This document shows positions 1 to 8,040 of a stretch of DNA of 14,000 nt, piece by piece. The stretch covers positions 454,148 to 468,147 of the forward strand of contig JBBHKE010001378.1 of assembly GCA_037447655.1 (NCBI GenBank). The letters are read 5' to 3'. How positions within the stretch are numbered: position 1 is the first letter of the stretch; every line of letters starts with the position of its first letter. The notes below the pieces were generated by a model that ran no database searches, was not told the DNA's origin, and saw nothing but the letters and a program-made list of their open reading frames with translations. The stretch comes from Zygnema cylindricum. Taxonomy: Eukaryota; Streptophyta; Zygnematophyceae; Zygnematales; Zygnemataceae. Made by a program: the position numbers and the translations under genes.

Positions 1-600
1 GGAATTTGCTTGTGGTTTGGTAGGATCCGGTTATCTTGAATTCTCAATAGCTTTCTATTGCTTATTTTTATTATCATTTTCTGCGATTGGTTATTATTGT
101 ATTGGAATTTGGTTATCTTGGATTCGGTGCAGATTTCTAACGTTCCTTCTTGTATTTTTCTCGTGCAAGTTTTACTTATTGGTTCTCTTATTATTTGCTA
201 TTTTGTGGCTTACTGTTATAATTGTAAGATTTGTTCGAATTTGGTTATTTCGAATTCTTTACAGTTTGCTATTTATTGCTTTCTGCTTCGGTTGCTATTT
301 TTCTTATTTTTACAATCGTAGATCTAACTCCTGTAAGGAATTCGCCCATACCGTGGATCCTAGTGGCTTCTCATCGATTTAGTAATGAATGGATCTCTCT
401 CTGAGCTTCCCACTCACCTTCCACGTTTTATCCTTTCCACCTGTTATTTCCTTTTCACATTGTCATATTCATTTTTGCTTTGTATTATAATTGTTTTGCT
501 TGAGGATTTTCATTACTCGTTTGTTCCACCTTTTCTGTACAACTGCTTGGGTTGCATGTTTTTTGCTTCAATTAGACACATGCAGGACAACGTTTCCCAC
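1..600. other. T-rich non-coding stretch with three imperfect 21-bp repeats
   Basis: No gene is recognised here. Open frames on the + strand only give Phe/Leu/Ile/Tyr-rich strings caused by the T-rich composition of the first 320 bases. Three imperfect copies of a 21-nt motif of the form GAATTTGGTTATCTTGGATT plus C lie at 23-43, 105-125 and 237-257. The T-rich, A-poor strand bias and the CAG/TAG endings (for example at about 319) resemble a plant intron read on the + strand, but I see no flanking exon to support that. On the minus strand this is downstream of the gypsy gag, yet no protease or reverse transcriptase motif is readable, so the gypsy element appears to be cut off near 600. Confidence 0.4.
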
Positions 601-606
601 CTCTTT

Positions 607-1864
607 AACTTACTGCTTGGCTAGGTATAGTGCATTATCTTTTTGGAGACCTTCATTGACAATAATTGTTTTAAGAGAACCTTTATTTGTACAGTCCTTA
701 GCTTGATGATCTGGACCTCCGCATTTAAAAGAAGTGACTTTGGGGTTTGTGCACTCTCTCTTGAAATGTCCCTCCTCTCCACAAATATAACAATTATTCT
801 TCTTCAGTTGTGCACACTCAAATGCCCTTTGACCCCTTTTTTCTTACAGATAGTGCATGTGGGTATGGTAAGATTTGGTTTCTGAGCATTAATGCTCGGT
901 GTAGGACTCTTAATGTAACTCCCTCTATTGTGAAATTTATTTCTTGCATTATCACTCTGTCCACCCCTTTGATTTCCCCTGAAGATATTTTGCCTATTCA
1001 CATGACCCGCATTTATACCCTTTTCCACAAATTCTTCTTCACTCCACTCTGATATTTTATTCAAATTACCCGTGAGTGATCAAGTTTCCCGATTATACCC
1101 TAACTGATCCTCTAATTCTAATGACTTATCTTGTAATTCTTTCAAACTATTAATTTTTTGATGTTTCAGTGCAGATTTCAATATGGGACTCAGATAATTC
1201 AAGAAATGCAACAAAGCCATTTCATCAGTCAAAGCCATGACATGAATACTAGATGAGTCAATTTCCACAACATAATCCTTCATAGATCTAGTTTGCTTAC
1301 AGTTGAACCACTTTCTTTTCTAGTTGAATAAGTGATGAGCGAAGCGTAATTTGTCGGTTTTAAAAGCTTTCTGTCGCATTATCGTAATGGCTGAGGCCTT
1401 CTCATTAATGCCAAGTTTGACATCACTTTCACCATATTTGACAAAAAAATGAATCATCACGATCACCTCGATTCCAAATAATACTCCATATGGAAAATCC
1501 AAGCATCCAACTCATGAATCTTCTTACCATCAAAAGATGGTGCCTCACTAATAGACAATTTCAAATCTCTTATATTCTTAGGTTTATCATGACCATCCTC
1601 CTTAAAACTGACATTCCGTTTATTACTATCACCCTTTTAGTCATTATCATCGTTTCTGGTGTGAATCAGATTAATTAATTCATCGAATTTCGGATTTGAA
1701 ACATTTCCATTTTCTTTAACATCCTTCAATTCACTCTTCAATTCAGAAATTGTTTCATCCACAACAGCCGCATGATTAATAAATCTTTTGACCAATTTTA
1801 CGATACGCTATTTGAACACATTCACGGCATTCTCGATTTCACGTTTCCATGTAGGATTTGCCAT
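607..1864 (-). pseudogene. Decayed Ty3/gypsy-type retrotransposon gag
   Basis: Gag is the nucleocapsid precursor that packages retrotransposon RNA in cytoplasmic particles. Reading the minus strand from an ATG at 1864, the order is: an N-terminal charged/coiled region; a gag-domain segment with the motif FDGKKIHELDAWIFHME (around 1490-1550); a second gag segment with the motifs SMKDYVVEID and ALLHFLNYLSPILKSALKHQ (1080-1300); an Asn/Arg-rich linker; and a nucleocapsid tail. The tail has a CX2C at 857-846, a full CCHC knuckle CYICGEEGHFKREC at 792-751, and a second knuckle at 732-691 whose first Cys is now Ser. It is broken: in-frame stops lie at 1810-1808, 1639-1637, 1322-1320 and 1082-1080, with frameshifts near 1470 and near 830. 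The segments at 1502-1323, 1283-1083 and 1064-860 share one frame. The length (about 415 codons) fits a full plant gypsy gag. No protease or RT follows below 607. Confidence 0.82.
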
Positions 1865-2262
1865 TATCACAATATGAAATCAATCAACAAGAAAAGTAGA
1901 GTATAATTATCCAAAGGAGTTTGCAACATATCTATATTCCTCATATTGCTCCAATCTAGGACTTCCTTTCCTTAACAAGTCTTTTGAAAGATATCAAAAT
2001 CACATAAATCAAATAAACATCCAAAGTAATTTAGTGATAATTCAATTTCCCAAACATTGCAATAGAAAGGTAAAATGTTTCCCCACAAAATTTGTAACAG
2101 CAAATTTGAAATCAATCAAAAGTAACAATTTAGGGTTTGAAATGTTTTGAGTCATTTTTGGACTCCTTTGCTCTTGAAGAGGTAAAGTGTTCCACCTTCC
2201 TTCCCCTCCATAAGCAAATTTCCCATTTCCCACTTCATCAGGATCTTTTCAAATCAAACCTC
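1865..2262 (-). other. Gypsy element untranslated leader (gag-proximal part)
   Basis: This AT-rich DNA lies between the gag start at 1864 and the point where the copia element is inserted. No coding pattern is visible; a 63-residue minus-strand frame at 2233-2042 matches nothing I know. By position it is the internal 5' leader of the minus-strand gypsy element, interrupted at 2263-2267 and resuming at 6388. Confidence 0.5.
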
Positions 2263-2267
2263 ACATT
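2263..2267. repeat. Target site duplication, left copy (ACATT)
   Basis: Five bases immediately left of the copia 5' LTR. The five bases right of the 3' LTR (6383-6387) read ACATC, a 4/5 match, as expected for the 5-bp duplication left by an LTR-retrotransposon integrase with one later mutation. An alternative LTR end at 6385 would remove this match. Confidence 0.55.
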
Positions 2268-2467
2268 TGTTGAAATTTATGTATTTTCTAAGTCTGTATT
2301 GGAAATATAAAAAGACTAAGTCATACCATGAAAGAATAAATTAATATTCACTTTTTAATTTAGACTCTTGAGAGGAATAGAGAGAGAGAGTCTCACCACG
2401 GCTGCCCCTATAGTCAGAAAGAAACACGTAGACAAACAGACAGATAACCAAAATGATGACCTGCACT

Positions 2468-2530
2468 GAATTTGAACATTTGTCTTGTAAAACTGAAGTA
2501 GTTTGATGTCTTAACCATTAAGTCGTTGAC
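2468..2530 (-). other. tRNA-like segment with Pol III A and B box remnants inside the LTR
   Basis: On the minus strand this reads like a decayed tRNA body: TGGTTAAGACA at 2517-2507 resembles the A box (TRGYNNARNNG), and TGTTCAAATTC at 2478-2468 resembles the B box (GGTTCRANNCC), with tRNA-like spacing between them. The copy in the other LTR has TAGTTAAGAGG (5545-5535) and AGTTCAAATCG (5506-5496). The segment was therefore in the LTR before this copy transposed. It is not a functional tRNA gene: both boxes are mutated and the acceptor stem does not pair obviously. A tRNA-derived SINE captured in the LTR is the likeliest source. Confidence 0.4.
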
Positions 2531-2742
2531 GAAACGATAAACGTATATGGTTCAGATAATGTATTAAAAAATTACGCGACGGGAATTTCATCAAACAGAC
2601 CAAATTCATGAAACATTACATATAAAAGACAACGTTCACGGACAAAAATCGAACAGTGTAAACTACTTGATCGAACGAATGTCATCACCGCCGCCAAACC
2701 CGAGTGAATTTTTGGCAACTTTCGGAAATAGCAGCACGCTAT

Positions 2743-2752
2743 GCCACGTGGC
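2743..2752. promoter_or_regulatory. Palindromic G-box in 5' LTR
   Basis: GCCACGTGGC is a perfect 10-bp palindrome with the CACGTG core bound by plant bZIP and bHLH factors. It is followed about 10 bases later by ATTGG (an inverted CCAAT box). Both are unchanged in the other LTR despite general divergence. It lies about 225 bp upstream of the conserved TATA box, a position suited to an LTR enhancer. Confidence 0.5.
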
Positions 2753-2977
2753 GACACATCATTGGACACCGAAAAAGATGGGAGGAGGAAACATAGCTCC
2801 CAGTTTGACAAGCGTCACCTTGTAGGTCATAATGTACAATGGTCGTACAAAAAGTACATCTACCTTCTTGTACTGTACAGTGTTCCTATTGGACTAGGGT
2901 TTAGTAATAGGTAGTTGAAAGTAGGTAGACCAAGACTTAGTGAAATTTTGGTACCTCTCTTTGAGGGAGCTTGTAAT

Positions 2978-2985
2978 TATAAAGG
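2978..2985 (+). promoter_or_regulatory. TATA box of 5' LTR
   Basis: TATAAAGG, followed by a GTCATCTTT segment, is retained in both LTRs (here and at 6010-6017) and preceded by a conserved CTAGGGTTTAGTA block. It is the best candidate for the retrotransposon RNA start. The second TATA-like site of the 3' LTR (6100-6107) is TATACAGC in this copy. Confidence 0.5.
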
Positions 2986-3351
2986 TCATCTTTCACCAAC
3001 CATAACTTACTGCGCAAGGGAGCAAATTTAGTGATTCTTTTTGTCACGTACTCAGGGGAGTCCACGCTATACAGCGGTGTAGTTGGTTAGAGATTTTGCG
3101 TGCAAGGGTGGAGGCATTTATAAGGGAAGGTCAAAGTTGGGGAATGTGTCCAAATACTCATAGTCTAACTCTACATTTTGTGGTGGAACTGAGCAAATAG
3201 AAAGTCTTTTTTCACAAGGGTAAAGTTGTATTGGGGTTTAGACTGTCAAGGTGTGAGTTATTTGGGTTTTTATCAACTTGAAGTCGGCACTATCTAGATA
3301 AGCTTCTTTGGATCTGCGACTTTTTTGGAGAAATGAGCCTCTATAACTTCA

Positions 3352-3640
3352 GGTTATGGGCCCACCACTTAGGGTGCCTATGTTTGATTGAACATACTTC
3401 ACTTGGGAATTTATGATGGAGGGGTTGCCTTTTGAAAAGCACTTATAAGGAATTCACTATGAATCGGTGGAACTCACTATAGAGATTCATCTAGGGCTTC
3501 CCAAAAAACAAATCGGAGCTAAGATGCAACGAAAGATGAAGGAAAAATCATTGCCATTGAAGCGAGTAAAGGGGAAAAAGGAAGAGGAACACCTTTGGTG
3601 TGGGGAGCTAGGCTCTCGGCTACAGTTCCACTTATAGGAG
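3352..3640 (+). other. Copia element leader after the 5' LTR
   Basis: Non-coding stretch between the 5' LTR and the first gag-like sequence. Around 3526-3708 one + frame stays open with Lys/Glu-rich residues (motif KIIAIEASKGEKGRGTPLVW), which might be the start of gag, but I cannot match it to a known gag N-terminus. No strong primer binding site is visible. Confidence 0.4.
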
Positions 3641-4789
3641 TGAAACCTAAACCAAAAACTAAAGAAAATATGACAGTAAAAATAGGGAGTATAAAAACAC
3701 TTTAGCAAAACATATCAAATTAAGAAACGTGACTAAGTCCATAGCTATCACTCTTATAGCCTTAACCAAATCTTTAAAAATATGAGAAACACTAAATAAA
3801 ACTTATAATAGTGAGAAAATACAGAGGCAGCAGGTAGTAAAACCGAAAAATAGAGGGTTATGTTAATAAAAGCGCTAGCGTGATAGAGTGTTGCAATCAT
3901 ATTGCTGCATTATATGTTGAGTTTGCTAGTGTAGGATATGTAGAATCTAAGTTGAGAAGGATTAACAGAATAATCGTGAAACTTCCAGATGAGTACGAAA
4001 ACATCATTAACAGTATGCATGAAATGGATTATTTTTCATGGTATTGGAGCACTACTTTGGGGATGATCCTTATGAGGGAAAGCACTCTAGAGCTACGTAG
4101 GGGAAGTGATAGGATGAATGCAACTAACAGTCAATGGTGATTGGAGGAAGCGTGTTGAGAGGAATAAAGATAAAGATAAACCTTATCGGAACTTCAATGG
4201 AAAGAGAGGTATACGAAAAGAAAGCGGAGCTTCGAAAGGAGGAGTTTGCTTCTTTTGTAGGGAATCGGGTCACTATATAGCCGAATGTCCTTGGCTGGAA
4301 GAAATTAGAAGTTGGAAAGTGAATGAGGATGAAAAAAGGGAAGAGGACAAACAGGATGATGACAGTAAGGAGCTTCTCCACATAGGTAGCATAGGGAAGA
4401 GAGAAAAGCACACAGAGTCTCCACCAAAGAACCAGTGTGCTTTTCGAGGTATAATGGAAGTAAAGAGAAAGAAAGTACTTGAGAGAGTTAAACATGATGA
4501 GGTTGTCAAGGAATGTAGAGTAAATGACTTAGTAATGAGAAAGTCAAATCTAGAATTAAAATTGGAAGAAGGAAAAAATCAAAATATTGAGGATATTTCA
4601 AAAGATATTTCCGAAACTGAAAACTGGTCGAAAAAAAAGACTTCAGTGGATTTTGAGAAAAATGGAGAAGTAAATCTAGAAGGAGCCTCAAAAGAAAGGG
4701 GAGAAAGGGAAAATTTAATGAAAGGTTTAGGGGAGGAGAAATATTTTTTGGGAATCAAAATGAAAAGTGATAGTGAAGACTCATATTGA
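3640..4789 (+). pseudogene. Decayed Ty1/copia gag with zinc knuckle and charged tail
   Basis: Copia Gag forms the particle that packages element RNA. Three frames must be read in turn. Frame one, from about 3735, gives SIAITLIALTKSLK and ETLNKTYNSEKIQ, the usual helix before the tyrosine of copia gag; a TGA at 3783-3785 stands where Trp is normally found. Frame two (about 3880-4140) gives LRRINRIIVKLPDEYENII, the well-conserved copia gag LP.EY segment. Frame three (4118-4789) gives a basic stretch, a CCHC knuckle CFFCRESGHYIAEC at 4247-4288, then about 160 Glu/Lys-rich residues. No protease DSG motif follows. The last residues include LGEEKYFLGIKM (about 4727-4762), close to the copia RT motif LG..KYFLGI.., so the long charged tail may end at a deletion junction joining gag to an RT scrap. 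Relics of two frameshifts and at least one stop rule out function. Confidence 0.75.
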
Positions 4790-5281
4790 TCAAAAAGGGG
4801 AAAGTGGGATAAATCAGAAATTGGGTAATTATCATAGATAATCATTTAAGCGGGAAGATGTAGAAATTATAAGAAATTTAGTAGGGACTAGTGGTTTTTG
4901 GATAATTTTGGGGGAGGGTGGATTTAACATCACTACTTGGTGTGATGTCACTTATGAAGATATGCTTGTAAAAGGGTTAGCATCTAGGTAAGTGTTGCAC
5001 ATTGGGGATAGGGCTGGCAGTTGGAACTGTAAGCGAGAAATTGGATTTTCTCGGATGAAAAAGGGATTATGTGGATAATATATTTGCTCCAAGAGCTCGG
5101 ATTTATGAAAAGTGGCATGCAAAATAAAATGTGTAATCAACAAGATGCAATATTTTTTCAGATCATCTAATACACTTCATTAAATACGAGGGTATTCACT
5201 TAAAGTTTTATGAGGAGAAAAGAAAGACGAAAATAAAAAGAAAAAAAATGTTTTTGGTGGGAGTTGAAAGAAAACTAGACT
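4790..5281 (+). other. Copia element 3' internal non-coding region
   Basis: AT-rich sequence between the charged tail of gag and the polypurine tract. I looked for integrase, RT YVDD and RNase H motifs and saw none in any frame. A-rich runs near 5215-5260 (AAAGAAAGACGAAAATAAAA type) precede the polypurine tract. Confidence 0.5.
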
Positions 5282-5296
5282 AGAAAATAAGGAGAG
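5282..5296 (+). promoter_or_regulatory. Polypurine tract of copia element
   Basis: AGAAAATAAGGAGAG is all purine but one base and abuts the TGTTGAAA that opens the 3' LTR. In LTR retrotransposons this purine run resists RNase H and primes plus-strand DNA synthesis. Its placement confirms both the + orientation of the element and the LTR start at 5297. Confidence 0.7.
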
Positions 5297-6382
5297 TGTT
5301 GAAACTTATGTATTTTTTAGATCTGTATTCGAAAAATAAAAAGAGTAACTCATACCATGAAAGAAGTTATTGATATTCACTTCTTAATTTAGACTCTAGA
5401 GAGGAAGAGAGAGAGAGTCTCACCATGGTTGCCCCCATAATCAAAAAGAAACAGGCAGCCAGAGCAGACAGATGACCAAAATAATGCTCTGGACCCGATT
5501 TGAACTTGTGTCTTGTGAAACTAAAAAAGTTTGACCTCTTAACTATTAAGTTGTTGACAAAACGATAGACGAAATAGTACAGATTTTGTATTAAATATTA
5601 CGCGACGACGCTTTATTTAACAGACCAAATTGACGAAACGGCACATATAAACAACGGTGCTCACGAACGCGAATCAAACCATGTAAAATAATTGATCGGA
5701 CGCAGTCGTCAGCCTCGCCAAACATGAGTGATTTTTTGGCGGCTTTTGCACATAGCGGCACGTTGTGCCACGTGGCGCTACATCATTGGACGTCGGATAA
5801 GATGGGAGGAGGAACCAAGTCCTCTTGTTTGACAGGTGTCACTTTATAGGCCATGTCGTACAATGGTCGTACAATAAATACATCTCCCACTGCACCTTCT
5901 TGTACAATACAGTGTTCCTATTGAACTAGGGTTTAGTAGTAGGTAGTCGTGAGTAGGTAGACCAAGACTTAGTGAAGTTCAGGTACCTCACTGTGAGAGA
6001 GCTTGTAACTATAAAGGTCATCTTTGACGAATGATAACTTACTGCTCAAGGGAGCAAATTCAATGATTCTTTTTGTTGCGGGCTCAAGAGAGTCCAAGCT
6101 ATAAAAGGGTATACTAAGTCAGAGATTTATCTACCAAGGTGGCGGAATTTATAAGGGAAAGTAAAAGTGGGGAAATGTGTTCAAATGCTCACATTTTAAA
6201 TTTGCATTCTGGGGGGGATCGAGCACACAGGAAGTCTTCTTACACAAGGGTAAAGTTGTATTGGGGTTTAAACTATCACGGTGTCTGTCATTTGGGATTT
6301 AATCAACTTGGATTCCGCACTATCGAGATAAGTTTTTTTGGATTTGCGATTTTTGTGGGAAAATGGAGCCAATAAAATTCCA
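5297..6382 (+). repeat. 3' LTR of the copia-like element
   Basis: Full-length partner of 2268-3351. It keeps the tRNA-like antisense segment (5496-5545), the G-box palindrome GCCACGTGGC (5767-5776), GTAC motifs near 5850-5930 and TATAAAGG (6010-6017). It also has a second TATA box, TATAAAAG, at 6100-6107. The alignment with the 5' LTR runs out at TTCCA (6378-6382). The next three bases, ACA, would extend it to TTCCAACA, a near-complement of the opening TGTTGAAA, so an end at 6385 is an alternative. Confidence 0.82.
6010..6017 (+). promoter_or_regulatory. TATA box of 3' LTR
   Basis: TATAAAGG, the aligned counterpart of 2978-2985. If active, the 3' LTR would direct transcripts to the right into the gypsy leader and LTR. 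Confidence 0.45.
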
Positions 6383-6387
6383 ACATC
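6383..6387. repeat. Target site duplication, right copy (ACATC)
   Basis: Matches ACATT at 2263-2267 in four of five bases. It marks the right edge of the copia insertion. Confidence 0.5.
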
Positions 6388-6692
6388 CTCACCTTCATGG
6401 CTTCAAGCCCTCCCTTTACACATGAGTCATCGTTAAGAGAAAGCAAGTTCGTTTGGCCTCTAGGTAATTGGAGTGAGATTCAGCGTTGGCTACACTGCCC
6501 ACCCTGCGTGAGTCCTTTGGACCTAAACACGCCCAACATCTAACCAGCGCCCGCTAGCATTGTGGTCACTTAGTTTCCCTCTAATCCCCTACCACTTCAC
6601 ATTATGGTTCCACCTACACGGGTCGGAGCACCCTCATCGGTCATGACAGTCGATTTTCGGGTGAGCAAACTTCTCCCTGGTTTCCAACCAAA
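6388..6692 (-). other. Gypsy element leader (LTR-proximal part)
   Basis: Non-coding DNA between the gypsy primer binding site and the copia insertion. It is CT-rich on the + strand, with no open frame of interest. Together with 1865-2262 it makes up the interrupted leader of about 0.7 kb upstream of gag. Confidence 0.5.
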
Positions 6693-6704
6693 ACTCTGAT
6701 GCCA
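6693..6704 (-). promoter_or_regulatory. Primer binding site of the gypsy element (initiator Met tRNA-like)
   Basis: On the minus strand TGGCATCAGAGT (6704-6693, continuing TTTGG) lies two bases inside the LTR end TGTTACA (6713-6707). The canonical plant site for initiator Met tRNA is TGGTATCAGAGC, a 10 of 12 match. This element primes minus-strand DNA synthesis. Its strand and position agree with the minus-strand gag at 1864-607. Confidence 0.65.
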
Positions 6705-6706
6705 TA

Positions 6707-7327
6707 TGTAACAAGATTTCCTACATCTCAAAAAATCTCATTACTACAATCAATTTCAACCACACGTTCCATACATTAAAATACACACATTTCCATAAGA
6801 CAACACTCACATAAGGATCACTTTTTAATTAGAAGAAGTTTTAGTCCACATTACATTCAGCTTAGTCTCTTGCCCTCTTGGCTCAACCCTTTCTTTAAAG
6901 TATTTTCCACTGCCCTCCACTCTTAAATAATTTTACGTCTTAACTACTAAAACACTTCTAAGTTAGTAAGAGTTTCTTTGCAAAATGTCATTGCTCCAAT
7001 TTGGTATTATTCGCTTATGACGAAGATCAGTCAGAATTTAAACAAACTTTTCCCAAAGGAAAAGTTGCCCACTCTTCTTTTAGACTTCACTATGTTTCTA
7101 TCATCGCCCTGGACTAGCCAAGCCAGAGTCAACGCTCTGTTGAACAAGTTTCACCTGGGTTAATCATTGATCAGCTAGGACTCAGACTGACCAATGCAAA
7201 AACGTACGAAATCTCTCACTAACACTGTAGCATTTGTAACCAATCGAACGCTATTTTTCACTACGTAATATTTACGTGCAACAGTGCACGTGAATCAAAA
7301 CGCGACTTTACACGGACGGGTGTCACA
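6707..7327 (-). repeat. Probable 5' LTR of the minus-strand gypsy element
   Basis: On the minus strand this begins TGTGACACCCGTCCG (7327 downward), a start typical of plant gypsy LTRs, and ends TGTTACA just before the primer binding site, giving TG...CA ends and a length of 621 bp. The partner LTR is not in the window, so the outer edge rests on sequence pattern alone. A perfect 7-bp hairpin, ACGTGCA-acag-TGCACGT, lies at 7274-7291 near the LTR start. Confidence 0.6.
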
Positions 7328-7780
7328 AATTTCACACGCGAGACTTTTTACGAAATTCCATAAAGTGAAAGTGACGTTTCGTACTAAAATTTGTACGAAA
7401 CGAACCTTCGTGGGTACCTAACGAAATATTGATCCATTTGGTACTTTATAGACGTACTCTTGAAACTCCGTGGCTAGTTCCACCCTTAACCCGTTAGAAT
7501 GAACACCCATTCGTTAGTTTGACCTTGCGCTGTCACCTAAATACACCAATCTCTATATCTTTTAAAATATAACTCTAAATTTTATGACTCTTTCGCGGAC
7601 GTCTACCAAATTCATTACCCTATATTCGTAACACTTAAATACCCATTTACAAACAAGTTCGATCCACTATTATTGTTACAAATCGCTATTACCGCAATGA
7701 AATTAATAGCGTTATGAAACAAATAGCGTTATGAACTTTATTTTGGAATTTGAGAATTTTGAAGGTAATCATAGACTCTA
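7328..7780. other. Gene-free AT-rich DNA with short AATAGCGTTATGAA repeats
   Basis: No coding or RNA gene is seen. Two close copies of AATAGCGTTATGAA lie at about 7707-7735 and a third, AATAGCGTAATGAA, at about 7857-7870, leading into the first palindromic repeat. The flanking DNA holds scattered GTAC and ACGAAAC motifs. Confidence 0.4.
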
Positions 7781-8040
7781 ATTAGGAATTTAGGGTTTCC
7801 AAAATAGAATAAATAATTATATTTGAGAATTTCGGTCAAAATAAAAGGGACCGCAAATAGCGTAATGAATGCGATTCACGGTGTACAATACAGTATACCG
7901 CGAATGGTTATTAGCGTTGAGAAATTATTAGTGTTAAAAAATAATTAGGACTATTAACACCTATTACGATTTGATTTATTTTGAAAAAAAATGTTAACTC
8001 TAATTGATCTATAATTCCAATTTTGGCCCGACGGATCTGC
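7780..8040. repeat. Palindrome-centred repeat, copy 1 (degraded)
   Basis: The palindromic core is at 7872-7907 (centre 7889/7890): GGTGTACAAT faces ACAGTATACC, with 13 of 18 arm bases pairing. The arms are flanked by TTATTAGCGTTGAG and by AT-rich sequence that includes CTAATTAGGAATTT and AATTCCAATTTTGG motifs. These motifs recur around copy 2. The outer edges are not defined. Confidence 0.5.

Larger units (their letters stand above)
2268..3351 (+). repeat. 5' LTR of the copia-like element
   Basis: Starts with TGTTGAAA and pairs along its full length with 5297-6382. Shared landmarks include a GAGAGAGAGAGTCTCACCA tract near 2380, a palindromic G-box GCCACGTGGC at 2743-2752, a GTAC-rich segment at 2832-2881, the TATA box at 2978-2985, and a near-terminal TTTGGAT.TGCGA segment near 3310. 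The 3' end is set where alignment with the other LTR stops (TTCA at 3348-3351). The following GGTTATGGGCCC may be a degenerate initiator-Met primer binding site (canonical TGGTATCAGAGCC), but this match is weak. Confidence 0.82.
2268..6382 (+). mobile_element. Ty1/copia-like LTR retrotransposon, gag only, non-autonomous
   Basis: This 4.1-kb element inserted in the opposite orientation into the leader of a gypsy element. Two direct repeats of about 1.08 kb (2268-3351 and 5297-6382) share order and sequence throughout; in the stretches I aligned by eye they are roughly 80-87% identical, so the insertion is old. The start TGTTGAAA, the polypurine tract just before the 3' LTR, and a near-matching 5-bp target duplication define it. 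The interior of about 1.95 kb holds only a decayed copia gag and a possible scrap of reverse transcriptase; integrase, most of RT and RNase H are missing. It could only have moved using enzymes from a related element. The layout resembles the plant TR-GAG class (terminal repeats with only GAG). Confidence 0.85.
607..7327 (-). mobile_element. Truncated Ty3/gypsy retrotransposon interrupted by the copia element
   Basis: In minus-strand order: LTR (7327-6707), primer binding site, leader, copia insertion (2268-6382), rest of leader, gag (1864-607). Removing the copia element and one target copy leaves an LTR-to-gag distance of about 0.7 kb. Pol and the 3' LTR are not recognisable in the first 600 bases, so the element is truncated or continues beyond another junction outside the window. 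The minus-strand gag, primer binding site and LTR start all agree in orientation. Confidence 0.65.

Noticed and set aside
2468-2530. Functional tRNA gene in the LTR
   Set aside because: Both internal promoter boxes are mutated and no paired acceptor stem is visible; kept only as a tRNA-derived remnant.
4124-4845. Minus-strand Ser/Phe-rich frames opposite the copia gag
   Set aside because: They are antisense shadows of the Glu/Lys-rich gag tail.
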